DNA of 64,000 nucleotides from Gammaproteobacteria bacterium (GTDB lineage: Bacteria; Pseudomonadota; Gammaproteobacteria; JABCZS01). Positions 1 to 8,700 of this stretch are shown piece by piece. The stretch spans positions 1 to 64,000 of the forward strand of contig JABCZS010000008.1 of the NCBI GenBank assembly GCA_013289605.1, written 5' to 3'. Position 1 is the first letter of the stretch, and every line of letters begins with the position of its first letter. Below the pieces are notes generated by a model, which had not been told where the DNA came from, did no database searches, and saw nothing but the letters and a program-made list of their open reading frames with translations. The position numbers were made by a program, and so were the translations under genes.

Positions 1-1319
1 ACAGCTGCAAGAATTGCCGCACCTAATGCCGCGCCCTCATTGGCTTGTACAGTCAATAAAGGCAAGCCGGTCACATCAGCAATGATCTGACGCCATAAAG
101 CACTGTTGGCTGCCCCACCGCTAATCATAAGCTGCTTAGGCGTAATGCCTTGTTGATAAAACACTTCTAACACATCTCTTAAGCTAAACGCCACCCCTTC
201 CATCACAGCACGGGTCATATGCGCCAGTTGATGGCGTAAACTTAGACCTACCCATGATGCGCGCACCAGGGGATCAGCATGGGGATGCCGCTCACCAGAA
301 AGATAGGGCGTAAAAAGCAATCCTTGTGATCCCGGTGCAATCAGTGCTGCCATGTCATCTAATTCCTTATAGGAATGATTAGGCGCTAAATTCTCACGCA
401 GCCAATGCATTGAACCCGCAGCGCTTAAAGTGACTCCCATATAAAACCAAGTCTTAGGAATAGCATGACAAAAAGTATTTAAACGTCCTAAGGGTTCAGG
501 CGCATAATGATCCGTTACCGAAAAAATCACGCCGGAAGTGCCCACGGCCATATTGGTCGCATTCACTTTTGCAATGCCACAACCAATACTTCCTGCTGGC
601 TGATCGCCTGCTCCTGCAACAATCGGTGTGCCTGCAAGTAGGTGTGTGACGACTTCTGCTTCAAGACTGACTGCGCTGCAGACTTCTTGCGATTCATATA
701 AATCGGGCAACCACGCTACAGGAATATTGAGGGCAGTTAATAATGTATCCGACCATGTGCGTTGTGCGATATCCATTAATCCTATGCCTGAACCATCGGC
801 CACATCCGTCATGTAAGCACCGCTCAAACGATAACGGATGTAGTCTTTGGGCAGTAAAAAATGAGCAATATTTTTATAGACATGAGGCTCATGTTTTTGC
901 AACCATTTTAATTTAGGCGGGAAAAAACAGGTGAGTAATGTGCTGCCTATATGCTGAGTCAAAAAGCGTGCGCCTAACTGCTCAGTGATTTCTTCACATT
1001 CGATGTAACTGCGTTGATCATTCCATAATAGGGCTGGACGCAATACTTTACCTTGTGCATCTAAAACAACTAAGCCATGCATTTGTCCAGTCAAACCTAT
1101 GCTAGCAATGTCTTGCGGATTAACCCTATTTAACACCTGATGGAGTGCATGACACGTCGCCTGCCACCACTCATTAGGATCTTGCTCAGACCATTGAGGT
1201 TGCGGTGTAGATAAGGTATGGGGTGAGGAATGGGTGGCGATCACCTTGCCCTGTTTATCCACAACCAACACTTTGGAAGCAGTCGTACTAATGTCTATGC
1301 CCATGAAATAAGGTTTCAT
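1..1319 (-). CDS. xylB: Xylulokinase (FGGY family), 3' end outside window
   Basis: Phosphorylates D-xylulose to D-xylulose 5-phosphate with ATP, feeding the pentose phosphate pathway in the cytoplasm. The reading frame starts at the ATG at 1319 and is open to base 1, so about 440 residues are seen and roughly the last 50 of a typical ~490-residue enzyme are missing. Visible FGGY features are the N-terminal phosphate-binding segment MGIDISTTASKVLVVD, the GQMHGLV motif, WNDQR, GAGDQPAGSIG and GTSGVIF in the second actin-like lobe, and a C-terminal ISGGAANS stretch. The GQMHG motif and overall order fit xylulokinase better than glycerol kinase. It is divergent from the DoxX gene. No xylose isomerase or sugar transporter is visible on this side. 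Substrate choice within the FGGY family is from recall of motifs, not a search. Confidence 0.88.
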   Translation of the reverse strand, partial: MKPYFMGIDISTTASKVLVVDKQGKVIATHSSPHTLSTPQPQWSEQDPNEWWQATCHALHQVLNRVNPQDIASIGLTGQMHGLVVLDAQGKVLRPALLWNDQRSYIECEEITEQLGARFLTQHIGSTLLTCFFPPKLKWLQKHEPHVYKNIAHFLLPKDYIRYRLSGAYMTDVADGSGIGLMDIAQRTWSDTLLTALNIPVAWLPDLYESQEVCSAVSLEAEVVTHLLAGTPIVAGAGDQPAGSIGCGIAKVNATNMAVGTSGVIFSVTDHYAPEPLGRLNTFCHAIPKTWFYMGVTLSAAGSMHWLRENLAPNHSYKELDDMAALIAPGSQGLLFTPYLSGERHPHADPLVRASWVGLSLRHQLAHMTRAVMEGVAFSLRDVLEVFYQQGITPKQLMISGGAANSALWRQIIADVTGLPLLTVQANEGAALGAAILAA

Positions 1320-1468
1320 TATTGTTCCTTAGCAAGAAGAATGCTTAGCGTGATTAAAAAATAGGGCTAACACTTTGTAACAATGCAATTTATAAGATAG
1401 TATTACAAGATAGTTTAATTTAAAATAGACATGCAACTTATGTTTCTAATAATAAAACACTACACGCT

Positions 1469-1903
1469 ATGAAAACAACGATCACATCGATTTACATTAA
1501 AACCACACAAGGCCTAACACACTATGGCATGCCTTTATTAGTACTCGTGATCCGCTTATGGATGGCACGTATTTTTTGGTACTCAGGCTTAACTAAAATT
1601 ACGGATTGGCAAGCCACACTCTATTTATTCGCTAACGAATACCGTGTGCCCTTCATTCCGCCTGAAATTGCTGCCTATTTAGCGGCAACAGCTGAACTTA
1701 CTTGTCCTGTATTATTGGTATTGGGTTTCGCCACGCGATTAGCTACCCTGCCATTATTACTGATGACTGCGGTGATACAATTTACTTATTTAAATTTTAT
1801 CGATCATTTTTATTGGGCCCTGTTACTGACCACACTTTTATGTTATGGTCCAGGGCCCTTATCATTAGATTTTCTAATCAAGAAAAAAGCAAATTCAAAC
1901 TAA
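1469..1903 (+). CDS. DoxX family membrane protein
   Basis: A 144-residue integral membrane protein with about four hydrophobic segments (roughly 20-40, 65-90, 90-110, 112-135). The pattern R-x-W-M-A-R-I-F-W-Y-S-G-x-x-K near residues 29-43 and the AATAEL...VLLVLGFATRLA block are typical of DoxX proteins. Members are small inner-membrane proteins linked to respiratory or redox stress functions, but the exact role here cannot be read from sequence. The gene is divergent from xylB with a 149-bp gap, and its stop codon overlaps the stop of the convergent gene on the other strand by 4 bases (CTAA at 1900-1903). Confidence 0.8.
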   Translation: MKTTITSIYIKTTQGLTHYGMPLLVLVIRLWMARIFWYSGLTKITDWQATLYLFANEYRVPFIPPEIAAYLAATAELTCPVLLVLGFATRLATLPLLLMTAVIQFTYLNFIDHFYWALLLTTLLCYGPGPLSLDFLIKKKANSN

Positions 1904-4866
1904 GATAAACTATGAGTTACTTTATCTTCAATCTTTGCATTAACTGCAACAACGGGTATCGCATTCCCTTGTTGTAATGAAGCATTATTATTGCTTTGAG
2001 CACTTTGTTGTGCATGACGGGTAGGTTTACTCACACTGCCATTAGGCTGCGCGGTGATCTTGGCTGCCAGCTCTTGAGCGAGTAATCCATGATACGTACC
2101 TAATGCATCAAGAGGAAATCTCAATAGAAATTTTTCCACCAGATTTTGTTTATCATCTAGAGACCAATCATTAAGCTGACATTTATCGATTGTTTTTTGT
2201 ATAAACAAGCGCTTGCGTGTAGGCGTAGTGTAAATGTCTTTCCACTGATTGCCCATATCTTTAAAAATACTGAACAAATATAAGCTAACCGCTTTTACTT
2301 TATCTTCAATGAGAATAGGCACTACTATAGAGGGGGCGCGTGACTGCGATGCTGCCCCCTCTGCAGCAAGTCCTGATGAAGCGCCAGCAGTCACACACTT
2401 TGATTTTAAATGAGTGATAGCCGTCTTCATGTTCGCGGTCCGCTTTATTGCATGTATGGTTTCTTTATTCGTGATATCTCCATTGTTATCGAGCGCATCC
2501 CATAGTCTTGCTGCATAGGATTCTGCGTCAAGTATAATTTTCTCAACGGTTAGATAATTTAAGGGATGCTTTAATACTTCTTCACGTGAGCCATTATTAA
2601 CGCTGGGCAATCCAGAATTGATGATGGCATCCATGAGTGCCAGGACTAATGCAGGATTTGTGGCATCCAGTGTTTTGATGCCCTCTAAATATTTTAAAAC
2701 AGGGTTGTTGGTAACAGTCACCTGATCGGCAGTAAAATTTCCGTCTTTCCTAAATTTCATATCGACATCGGTTACAAAGTTTGTATAGTCATTACTGTAT
2801 TTTGTAATTTTCTCCCTCTCTTGAGCCGTCAGACTAGCAAAGACGTAGCCCGATCGACATGCGCTTATCGTCCATATCGCAGCACTAATAAATGCATATA
2901 ATTCAGCTTCTGTTTTAAATTGCACCGCCTCTTTTAGGGGCGATTTTTTACAGAGGTGTTTAATCGTATGCTCCCAATCCTCATGATCTGTGAGCTGATA
3001 CGGCTGTAAAGTCAATAAGGCCGCTATCAAAGGATGTTTTTGTTTATTCTGCGCGCCTTGAAATACAACTATAGCGAACATAAAAGGGGCTAAGGTGCGC
3101 TGCAAGTCCCTATCCGTCAAAACGATAGTCACCAATGCTTCATAAAGTGCGGCTATTGTTTTTGAGGTTTGCTCACGCAATACTTTACCGGCAATAGCAA
3201 TAAAATTATATAAACTGTCATTATAAGTCATTTCCAGTTCATTCAATGGAATCATGATTTCATCTGAAAAACTTAAATTTAACGATAGGCTCAATTGTTT
3301 AAATAGAGGATTAAATTGCACCCAAGTTAATACGTCACGATTAAAGCGCAATAGCTTTATCAAGCAATTGACATGTGGCAATGCTTTTTGAGGATCAGAT
3401 TTACTGAAAAATTGTATGGATCGCAACAGCATTAGCGATGTGGCATGAACTATCAAGTTTGCCCTGCGCTTATTTTCAAAAGGGACTAAAACAGCCCGTG
3501 ATTCAGATTCAGTCGTTTTTACTGGGAAATACTCAGCTAATTTAGCTAAAATTTGTTCATCATGAGCTTCGGGCGTTTTAAGCATTTGACTCAAGACAAG
3601 CTTAGCTTCAGCAAGCCATGCTTCTTGATCGCTCACTGACACCTCAACCTGCTCATTTAATTCCAAATTAACTTCAATACCTAAAATTTCAAATTCAAAT
3701 TGAAACAATGCAATCAGTTTACCTAGATGATTCTGAACATCCTCACGCAACAGTATCTCTTCTTGTGTCTTGCGTAAAATCCCTATGACAGCAGCACGAT
3801 TGGTCGGGTGTTTAAGTATTTGTTCATCTGCAAACATAACTTCAGGCATAAGCGCCGCTAACAATGTTTCCTTAATAATTTTTTGATATTCATTCGGCTC
3901 ATTTTTATCTAACTTTGCAAGTAATAATTGCCCTTCATGATTTAAGCATCGATCTAACGCTTTAATAGCTAAATCATGTTTTTTAAATGCTGCACGGACA
4001 TAAAAAAAGACAGCACAGCCCATATGACTTTTTGTACCATAACCATATTCAAAGCATCGGGCTAATTGATAACACGCTTCGATATGTCCTTGCTGTGCGG
4101 CTTGATTAAATAACTTAATGGCAGACGGATAATCTTCTTTAACCACATATTCCTGAGCCTTGAGGACCATCGCATCATAATCTTCTACAGGAGGCGCGAT
4201 GCTCACAACGGGCGTATCATTTTTTGCTGTTGCAGGGTCTGTTTCATTGTTATCAGCGGGTTGTTCTGCAGAAGTGCCTGATCCTTGTGCGACTATGGTC
4301 TGTTGATTTTTTTCGGCCTTCTTTTTTGCTGCCTTTTCAGCGCGTCGATGGGCTGCAGCTGCTCTTTGTTCCTCAAGACGCTGTCTTGCATTTTCAGCTT
4401 CCGCAACTCTTTTGGCCTGTGCCTGTTCTTTTTCTGCTTTTTCTTGCGCAACTGCCGCACACGCAGCATCAAATTGTGCCTTTATTATTTTCGCCGATTC
4501 GGTATCTCCTTTTTTATCAAGGATTTGCGACAAATAATACGCATGCTCAGGTTCACCTTTTCCTTGTAGCGCTTTTTCTTTTAAGTGCTTAACAAATTTT
4601 TCATTGAGTTTTGCAATATCATCATCTTCATACGGATAAGATAATATTCCATTCAGTGCTTCATAGATCACATCAGGTGTCGGCTCATTACTGGCTTTTT
4701 CAATCGTAGGGTAAACTTTCCAAAAAACTTCTAAATATTTTTGTGTTTGAATAATTTGATCGGCATCCGATAAAGCAAATAATTGCACAGCGTATTCCTG
4801 AATACTGCTTTCAAAACGGGTTCTTTTATCACGTACGACTTGACCCAATCTACTTTTTTCCCACAT
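1900..4866 (-). CDS. Large Sel1-like repeat / coiled-coil protein, candidate effector
   Basis: A protein of about 988 residues with no recognised enzymatic domain. After a short N-terminal region it has a long Ala/Glu/Lys-rich coiled coil (about residues 135-190, EKEQAQAKRVAEAE style heptads), a low-complexity linker, then at least one clear Sel1-like repeat (about 240-285: SAIKLFNQAAQQGHIEACYQLA...YGYGTK) and a weaker second. The rest is mainly predicted helix. The tail is rich in Gln, Asn and Ser. Start: the frame is open to 4923, but AGAGG lies just before a double ATG at 4869/4866; the second ATG has the better spacing. Sel1/TPR-type scaffolds are common in proteins that intracellular bacteria send into host cells (for example Legionella LpnE and Enh proteins), so effector status is a reasonable but unproven inference. 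No signal peptide or membrane segment is apparent. Confidence 0.7.
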   Translation of the reverse strand: MWEKSRLGQVVRDKRTRFESSIQEYAVQLFALSDADQIIQTQKYLEVFWKVYPTIEKASNEPTPDVIYEALNGILSYPYEDDDIAKLNEKFVKHLKEKALQGKGEPEHAYYLSQILDKKGDTESAKIIKAQFDAACAAVAQEKAEKEQAQAKRVAEAENARQRLEEQRAAAAHRRAEKAAKKKAEKNQQTIVAQGSGTSAEQPADNNETDPATAKNDTPVVSIAPPVEDYDAMVLKAQEYVVKEDYPSAIKLFNQAAQQGHIEACYQLARCFEYGYGTKSHMGCAVFFYVRAAFKKHDLAIKALDRCLNHEGQLLLAKLDKNEPNEYQKIIKETLLAALMPEVMFADEQILKHPTNRAAVIGILRKTQEEILLREDVQNHLGKLIALFQFEFEILGIEVNLELNEQVEVSVSDQEAWLAEAKLVLSQMLKTPEAHDEQILAKLAEYFPVKTTESESRAVLVPFENKRRANLIVHATSLMLLRSIQFFSKSDPQKALPHVNCLIKLLRFNRDVLTWVQFNPLFKQLSLSLNLSFSDEIMIPLNELEMTYNDSLYNFIAIAGKVLREQTSKTIAALYEALVTIVLTDRDLQRTLAPFMFAIVVFQGAQNKQKHPLIAALLTLQPYQLTDHEDWEHTIKHLCKKSPLKEAVQFKTEAELYAFISAAIWTISACRSGYVFASLTAQEREKITKYSNDYTNFVTDVDMKFRKDGNFTADQVTVTNNPVLKYLEGIKTLDATNPALVLALMDAIINSGLPSVNNGSREEVLKHPLNYLTVEKIILDAESYAARLWDALDNNGDITNKETIHAIKRTANMKTAITHLKSKCVTAGASSGLAAEGAASQSRAPSIVVPILIEDKVKAVSLYLFSIFKDMGNQWKDIYTTPTRKRLFIQKTIDKCQLNDWSLDDKQNLVEKFLLRFPLDALGTYHGLLAQELAAKITAQPNGSVSKPTRHAQQSAQSNNNASLQQGNAIPVVAVNAKIEDKVTHSLS

Positions 4867-5079
4867 CATGCACCTCTTATACAATAAGTGAATAATAATA
4901 CAGTGAGTCATTTCCCAAAACAATGCTTAACTGCTTACTTAATATTCACTTAATTGTTTTGCGTCCATATGATTAATGAAGAAAATAACTATAAGGCAAA
5001 TAAGGGGTAGGTCATCATCATGCTTGATAGTTAGTTATCATCTATACTCTCTAGGTTAACCCTAAAAAAGGTGAATATC

Positions 5080-5964
5080 TTGAAACGTACTATTTGTCCG
5101 ATTAAAAAACTAGTCTTGCTGACGGCTACGCTGTTTCTAGGCTTATTTGCGTGTCTTAGTGCTTATGCGCACTCAGGGGACTCAATGCTGCCATCTAACC
5201 GCATTGTGGCCTATTATGGGAACTTTTATTCTGCAAAAATGGGTGTCCTAGGGCAATATCCCCCTGATCAAATGATCAAAATGCTACAGAACGAAGTGGC
5301 CCGTTGGCGCGCCGCAGACCCTCACACGCCCATTATTCCGGCGATTGATTACATAGCCGTGGTCGCCCAAGGCAGCGCTGGATCAGACGGTAAATACAGA
5401 AAGCGGATGCCCGATGATCAAATCCAAAAAGCCTTGGCTTTAGCCAAGCAAGTCAATGGGATCATGATATTGGACGTGCAAGTGGGTTTAAGTGATCTGC
5501 AAGCCGAGCTGCCACCGCTGGCTAAATACCTTGCACTCCCTAATGTGATGCTTGCAATTGATCCGGAATTTTCAATGAAATCCGGTGATAAACCCGGCTC
5601 GAAAATCGGTACGATGGACGCAACCGATGTCAATTATGCGGCCAATTTCTTAGCCAAGATCGTACGTGACAATAAATTACCACCCAAGGTGCTGATTGTT
5701 CATAGGTTTACTGAGCATATGGTCACCAATGCCAAGAACATTAAGCCGCTGCCTGAAGTGCAAATCGTAATGAATATGGACGGCTGGGGCTCACAGGCAA
5801 AAAAATTGAGTACTTATCACGATTTTATTGTGCCTGAATCGGTGCAATTTACGGGGATGAAATTATTTTATATCAATGATCTCAAACCGCCGAGCACTGG
5901 CTTATTTACGCCCAGTCAAATCATTGGATTGAAGCCACAACCGATGTTTATTATGTATCAATAG
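5080..5964 (+). CDS. Secreted conserved protein of unknown function, TIM-barrel-like
   Basis: About 294 residues with an N-terminal signal peptide (KRTICPIKK, hydrophobic LVLLTATLFLGLFACLSA, likely cut after AYA before HSG). The mature part opens with RIVAYYGNF and contains ILDVQVG, an acidic LAIDPEFSM motif, DVNYAANFLAKIV, PPKVLIVHRFT, QIVMNMDGWG and ends FIMYQ, reading like alternating strands and helices of a (beta/alpha) barrel with conserved Asp/Glu at strand ends. That suggests a glycoside-hydrolase-like or sugar-binding fold, but I cannot name a substrate. Start: GTG 5071 and TTG 5080 are both in frame; AAGGTG at 5068-5073 is a good SD for TTG 5080, and a GTG start would lie inside it, so TTG is preferred. 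Confidence 0.65.
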   Translation: MKRTICPIKKLVLLTATLFLGLFACLSAYAHSGDSMLPSNRIVAYYGNFYSAKMGVLGQYPPDQMIKMLQNEVARWRAADPHTPIIPAIDYIAVVAQGSAGSDGKYRKRMPDDQIQKALALAKQVNGIMILDVQVGLSDLQAELPPLAKYLALPNVMLAIDPEFSMKSGDKPGSKIGTMDATDVNYAANFLAKIVRDNKLPPKVLIVHRFTEHMVTNAKNIKPLPEVQIVMNMDGWGSQAKKLSTYHDFIVPESVQFTGMKLFYINDLKPPSTGLFTPSQIIGLKPQPMFIMYQ

Positions 5965-5997
5965 GCCTTAATTGACAGTTAGCTTTGGAAGTAATAT

Positions 5998-6030
5998 GAT
6001 TTTTGCTCTTATTCAAACAGAGCAAAAATC
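5998..6030. repeat. Perfect 12-bp inverted repeat between two genes
   Basis: GATTTTTGCTCT (5998-6009) and its exact reverse complement (6019-6030) are separated by a 9-base loop. It lies 33 bases after the stop of the secreted protein and 18 bases before the start of the DUF418 gene. There is no T-run after the right arm, so it is a weak candidate as a simple intrinsic terminator; it could also sequester the 5' leader of the downstream gene. Confidence 0.5.
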
Positions 6031-6048
6031 ATCAAAGCATCCACCCAC

Positions 6049-7152
6049 ATGCCTATACTCGATATTCTCCGTGGGTTTGCCCTGTGCGGTATTATGTTTG
6101 CGAATATTTTCATCCTCTCAGGCTATCGGAATCTTTCTGGCACACTACAAAATCAATTCGCCTCCTACCCTATTGATCAATGGATCTTAGTCTTCCATGA
6201 AATTTTTTTAAGGTTTAAATTCTACACCTTATTCGCGTTTTTATTTGGCGTAGGCTTTTCCATTTTACTCGCAAAAGCACACACCCAACCTCATTTTGTG
6301 TATCGGTACTTAAAAAGACTGACCTTATTATTTATCATTGGTTGGCTACATGCCCTACTCTTTTCGCCGCATGATATTTTACGTATTTATGCTGTGGCAG
6401 GTGTTTTTTTACTGTTATTTAAAGATCTCTCAGACAGAAACCTATTGATCGCGGCAGGTGTCATTTTATTTATGCCTGTCATCATGGGTTTATTTGAACA
6501 AGCAAATTTTTATTTTCATCCCAACCATTACGTGACCTATTCACATGGCAAAGCATTGAGTGCATTTAGGGAAGGACCCTGGATGAAATTTATCAGTTCT
6601 AATTATGATCGCACCCTGGTGCACTTGGCCAATAGCTTAACTTCAAAACGTTTTTTAAAAATATTGGGATTGTTTTTATTAGGGCTTTACGTTGGGCGCA
6701 AACAAATTTTATATCATCTAGATTATTATCTGCCGATGATAAAACGTCTACTGCCGTTTGCCTGGATATTGAGTATCGCGGCCAATGTGATGTATGCAGA
6801 ACTTAAAGTGGGGATGCATCCTGCACTGAAAGAATTGGCCTATATCATTAGCGTGTATCCCATGAGTTTTACCTATGTGATCACGATTATTTATCTGTGC
6901 CGCAAGCAAAATATGGGGAAAATAGCCTGTGCCTTAGCCGCAGTAGGACGACTCTCCTTAACTAATTACTTAGCGGAGAGCATCTTAGCGGCTTGCTTTA
7001 TGCTGTGGTTTGGTTTGCGACTTGCTACACAATTACACATTAGCGAATATTATCTAGTAGCGCTCGCGATATTAATCATTATCTTTGTATTTAGCCATTA
7101 CTGGACGAAATACTTTCAAACCGGTCCTATTGAATATTTAATACGGCGTTAA
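6049..7152 (+). CDS. DUF418 family integral membrane protein
   Basis: A polytopic membrane protein of 367 residues with about nine hydrophobic segments. It starts with the family hallmark LDILRGFALCGIMFANI (usual form LD-LRG-A--GI---N) and has the C-terminal DUF418 block near residues 290-360 (GRLSLTNYLAESI...). DUF418 proteins are predicted transporters or membrane acyl-transfer-like proteins; the biochemical role is unknown. The N-terminus is a few residues shorter than usual and no good SD precedes ATG 6049; an in-frame stop at 5992 leaves room for at most 18 more codons, none of them ATG, GTG or TTG. It faces a convergent gene 10 bases beyond its stop. Confidence 0.75.
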   Translation: MPILDILRGFALCGIMFANIFILSGYRNLSGTLQNQFASYPIDQWILVFHEIFLRFKFYTLFAFLFGVGFSILLAKAHTQPHFVYRYLKRLTLLFIIGWLHALLFSPHDILRIYAVAGVFLLLFKDLSDRNLLIAAGVILFMPVIMGLFEQANFYFHPNHYVTYSHGKALSAFREGPWMKFISSNYDRTLVHLANSLTSKRFLKILGLFLLGLYVGRKQILYHLDYYLPMIKRLLPFAWILSIAANVMYAELKVGMHPALKELAYIISVYPMSFTYVITIIYLCRKQNMGKIACALAAVGRLSLTNYLAESILAACFMLWFGLRLATQLHISEYYLVALAILIIIFVFSHYWTKYFQTGPIEYLIRR

Positions 7153-7162
7153 TTGAGCACTG

Positions 7163-8371
7163 CTAGGTATTAGACATCTTATTAAACATTCTTAACGTGT
7201 AATCCGCTTCGACATTATTAATATCCTCAGGTACGCTATCGCCATTAGGATCTGAAAAATCCATAGTCTTATTGTTGTTTACATCATTACTAGACGTAAA
7301 AAACTTATTACATAACGGCTTAGCAACACAGTCCGAAGGTGCGGCTGATAAAATAGACATTAGTATCGCGCTGGTGTCTGGAAACCATTGTAAATACGAG
7401 GTGGGTAGGGGCAGCTTAATGGCTTCATTCAGAGCAGTAGCAACCGGCTGTACCACAACTTCTTGTGCGGGCACCATTACCGCGGGCAGAGCAGATTCTG
7501 CAAGACCTATGGTAAGTTTACTTGCTTCATTTGAAATATGCGCCATCACAGGCGCAGCGCCTCCTAAGGTTAAACCGATCACCACAACATTAACTGCGGT
7601 TAAGACTACGGCTAATAACCAGCCCCACCAAGGCGTTGCTTTCAGTGCGGCTTTGTGGGTCATATCATATTTAATGCAATTCCATAAGGGCTTGACAGTC
7701 GCGCCCACTACATATTGCGTTATCACCCGTGGCAGACGCAAAGCTGCGCCTATTGTGCACAGCACCACACCCACTAGACCATAGCCCCATCGACTGATAA
7801 TGTGCTCCTCGCCCATCAGTCTTTCTTTATATAATTGCTCAGCAATCATTGCCAAGCCCTTATTAATAAATAGATTATCTAAAGTACGAAACCAGTTGAA
7901 TGGATTTAAAAAAGCCAAAAAATTAATTTTGCCCCGCTTAGGGCCATAGCCAATGACGAAATTCTCTCTCAATGCGAATGATGCGCCGTTCATATGCTTA
8001 AAACGGAAATAGTGGGAATTACTTTTTTGGAAGGACGATGTACCTTTAAAATGGTGCTGTCTAAGGATATCAAATTGCTCTGCTTTTCTTTCCCCCAGTA
8101 ACCAACGCACAGGGGCATATATGAGACCATAACGAGGTAATTTGTTTGTGTTGTCGTCTCCATAAGAATTGCGTGATATATGATTTTTAACGGGAAAGAG
8201 CAACCGAACCCACCATGGCGCTGTATCTTTAGCGCTATTCGTCTTATCACCTTCGCGCTCTGCGCCAGGAGACAAGGCATCAAACACACTTAAGGCAAGA
8301 TACTTATTTTCAAACCGATCAAATGCATCGGTTTCAAATCGATCAAAAAAATTCAGCAAACTTCCGGCCAT
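7163..8371 (-). CDS. Membrane-associated protein of unknown function
   Basis: 402 residues from the ATG at 8371, which has a strong AGGAGA SD seven bases upstream; the frame is open to 8464 but that extension has no SD. The N-terminus carries a small internal duplication (FDRFETDAFDRFEN). The middle has basic and aromatic stretches (PWWVRLLFP, FNWFRTLDN). Two strong hydrophobic segments follow, about residues 205-230 (YGLVGVVLCTIGAALRLP) and 255-285 (GWLLAVVLTAVNVVVIGLTLGG), then a hydrophilic Asn/Asp-rich tail. No family recognised. The architecture (hydrophilic ends around paired hydrophobic segments, no signal peptide) resembles bacterial effectors that insert in host membranes and recalls the 872-residue protein at 58843-61461, but I see no direct sequence match between them. 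Confidence 0.6.
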   Translation of the reverse strand: MAGSLLNFFDRFETDAFDRFENKYLALSVFDALSPGAEREGDKTNSAKDTAPWWVRLLFPVKNHISRNSYGDDNTNKLPRYGLIYAPVRWLLGERKAEQFDILRQHHFKGTSSFQKSNSHYFRFKHMNGASFALRENFVIGYGPKRGKINFLAFLNPFNWFRTLDNLFINKGLAMIAEQLYKERLMGEEHIISRWGYGLVGVVLCTIGAALRLPRVITQYVVGATVKPLWNCIKYDMTHKAALKATPWWGWLLAVVLTAVNVVVIGLTLGGAAPVMAHISNEASKLTIGLAESALPAVMVPAQEVVVQPVATALNEAIKLPLPTSYLQWFPDTSAILMSILSAAPSDCVAKPLCNKFFTSSNDVNNNKTMDFSDPNGDSVPEDINNVEADYTLRMFNKMSNT

Positions 8372-8456
8372 GGTATTTCTCCTAAGCAAAATGAAAATAA
8401 TAATCACTATACTCATTTTACTTCTGAATGGAAAGCAATTTGCCTTAAATAGAAGA

Positions 8457-8538
8457 ATCAACAAACAGGCTGCGAATAGGTTTACACTCAGGGCTGACGC
8501 AATTCGCGTAAAAACCTATTCGCAGCCTGTTTGTTGAT
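8457..8538. repeat. Palindromic element, copy 1 (27-bp perfect arms)
   Basis: Left arm 8457-8483 and right arm 8512-8538 are exact reverse complements (27 of 27). The 28-base loop contains the reverse complement of GAATTGCGTCAGCCCTGA, the core also found in the loops of copies 2 and 3. The arms themselves have no similarity to those of copies 2 and 3. It lies in the 329-base gap between the membrane protein start and the GH5 gene. Confidence 0.9.
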
Positions 8539-8610
8539 AACTTATTCGGATATGAGAACTTATATTTGACAGACAGATGTATTACGATTGTCTTTATCTC
8601 AAGATAAAAC

Positions 8611-8691
8611 GCCCTTTGAGTCGCTTGGTCGATATTTTATGCGAATTGCGTCAGCCTGAGCATAAAATATCGACCAAGCGACTCAAAGGGC
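8611..8691. repeat. Palindromic element, copy 2 (32-bp perfect arms)
   Basis: Left arm 8611-8642 (starting GCCCTTTGAGTCGCTTGG) and right arm 8660-8691 are exact reverse complements (32 of 32), with a 17-base loop GAATTGCGTCAGCCTGA. The left flank (TATCTCAAGATAAAAC) matches that of copy 3 with one difference. The right arm ends 9 bases from the stop codon of the GH5 gene on the minus strand, so it may also end that transcript. Confidence 0.9.
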
Positions 8692-8700
8692 TTACCAAAC

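Noticed and set aside
4224-4592. Two overlapping plus-strand frames rich in Leu and Phe
   Set aside because: They are the complement of the Ala/Glu/Lys coiled coil of the Sel1 protein, which produces Leu/Phe-rich antisense frames.
7272-7784. 170-codon plus-strand frame
   Set aside because: Fully antisense to the 402-residue membrane protein, whose start has a strong SD; the composition is that of a reversed Ala/Thr-rich coding strand.
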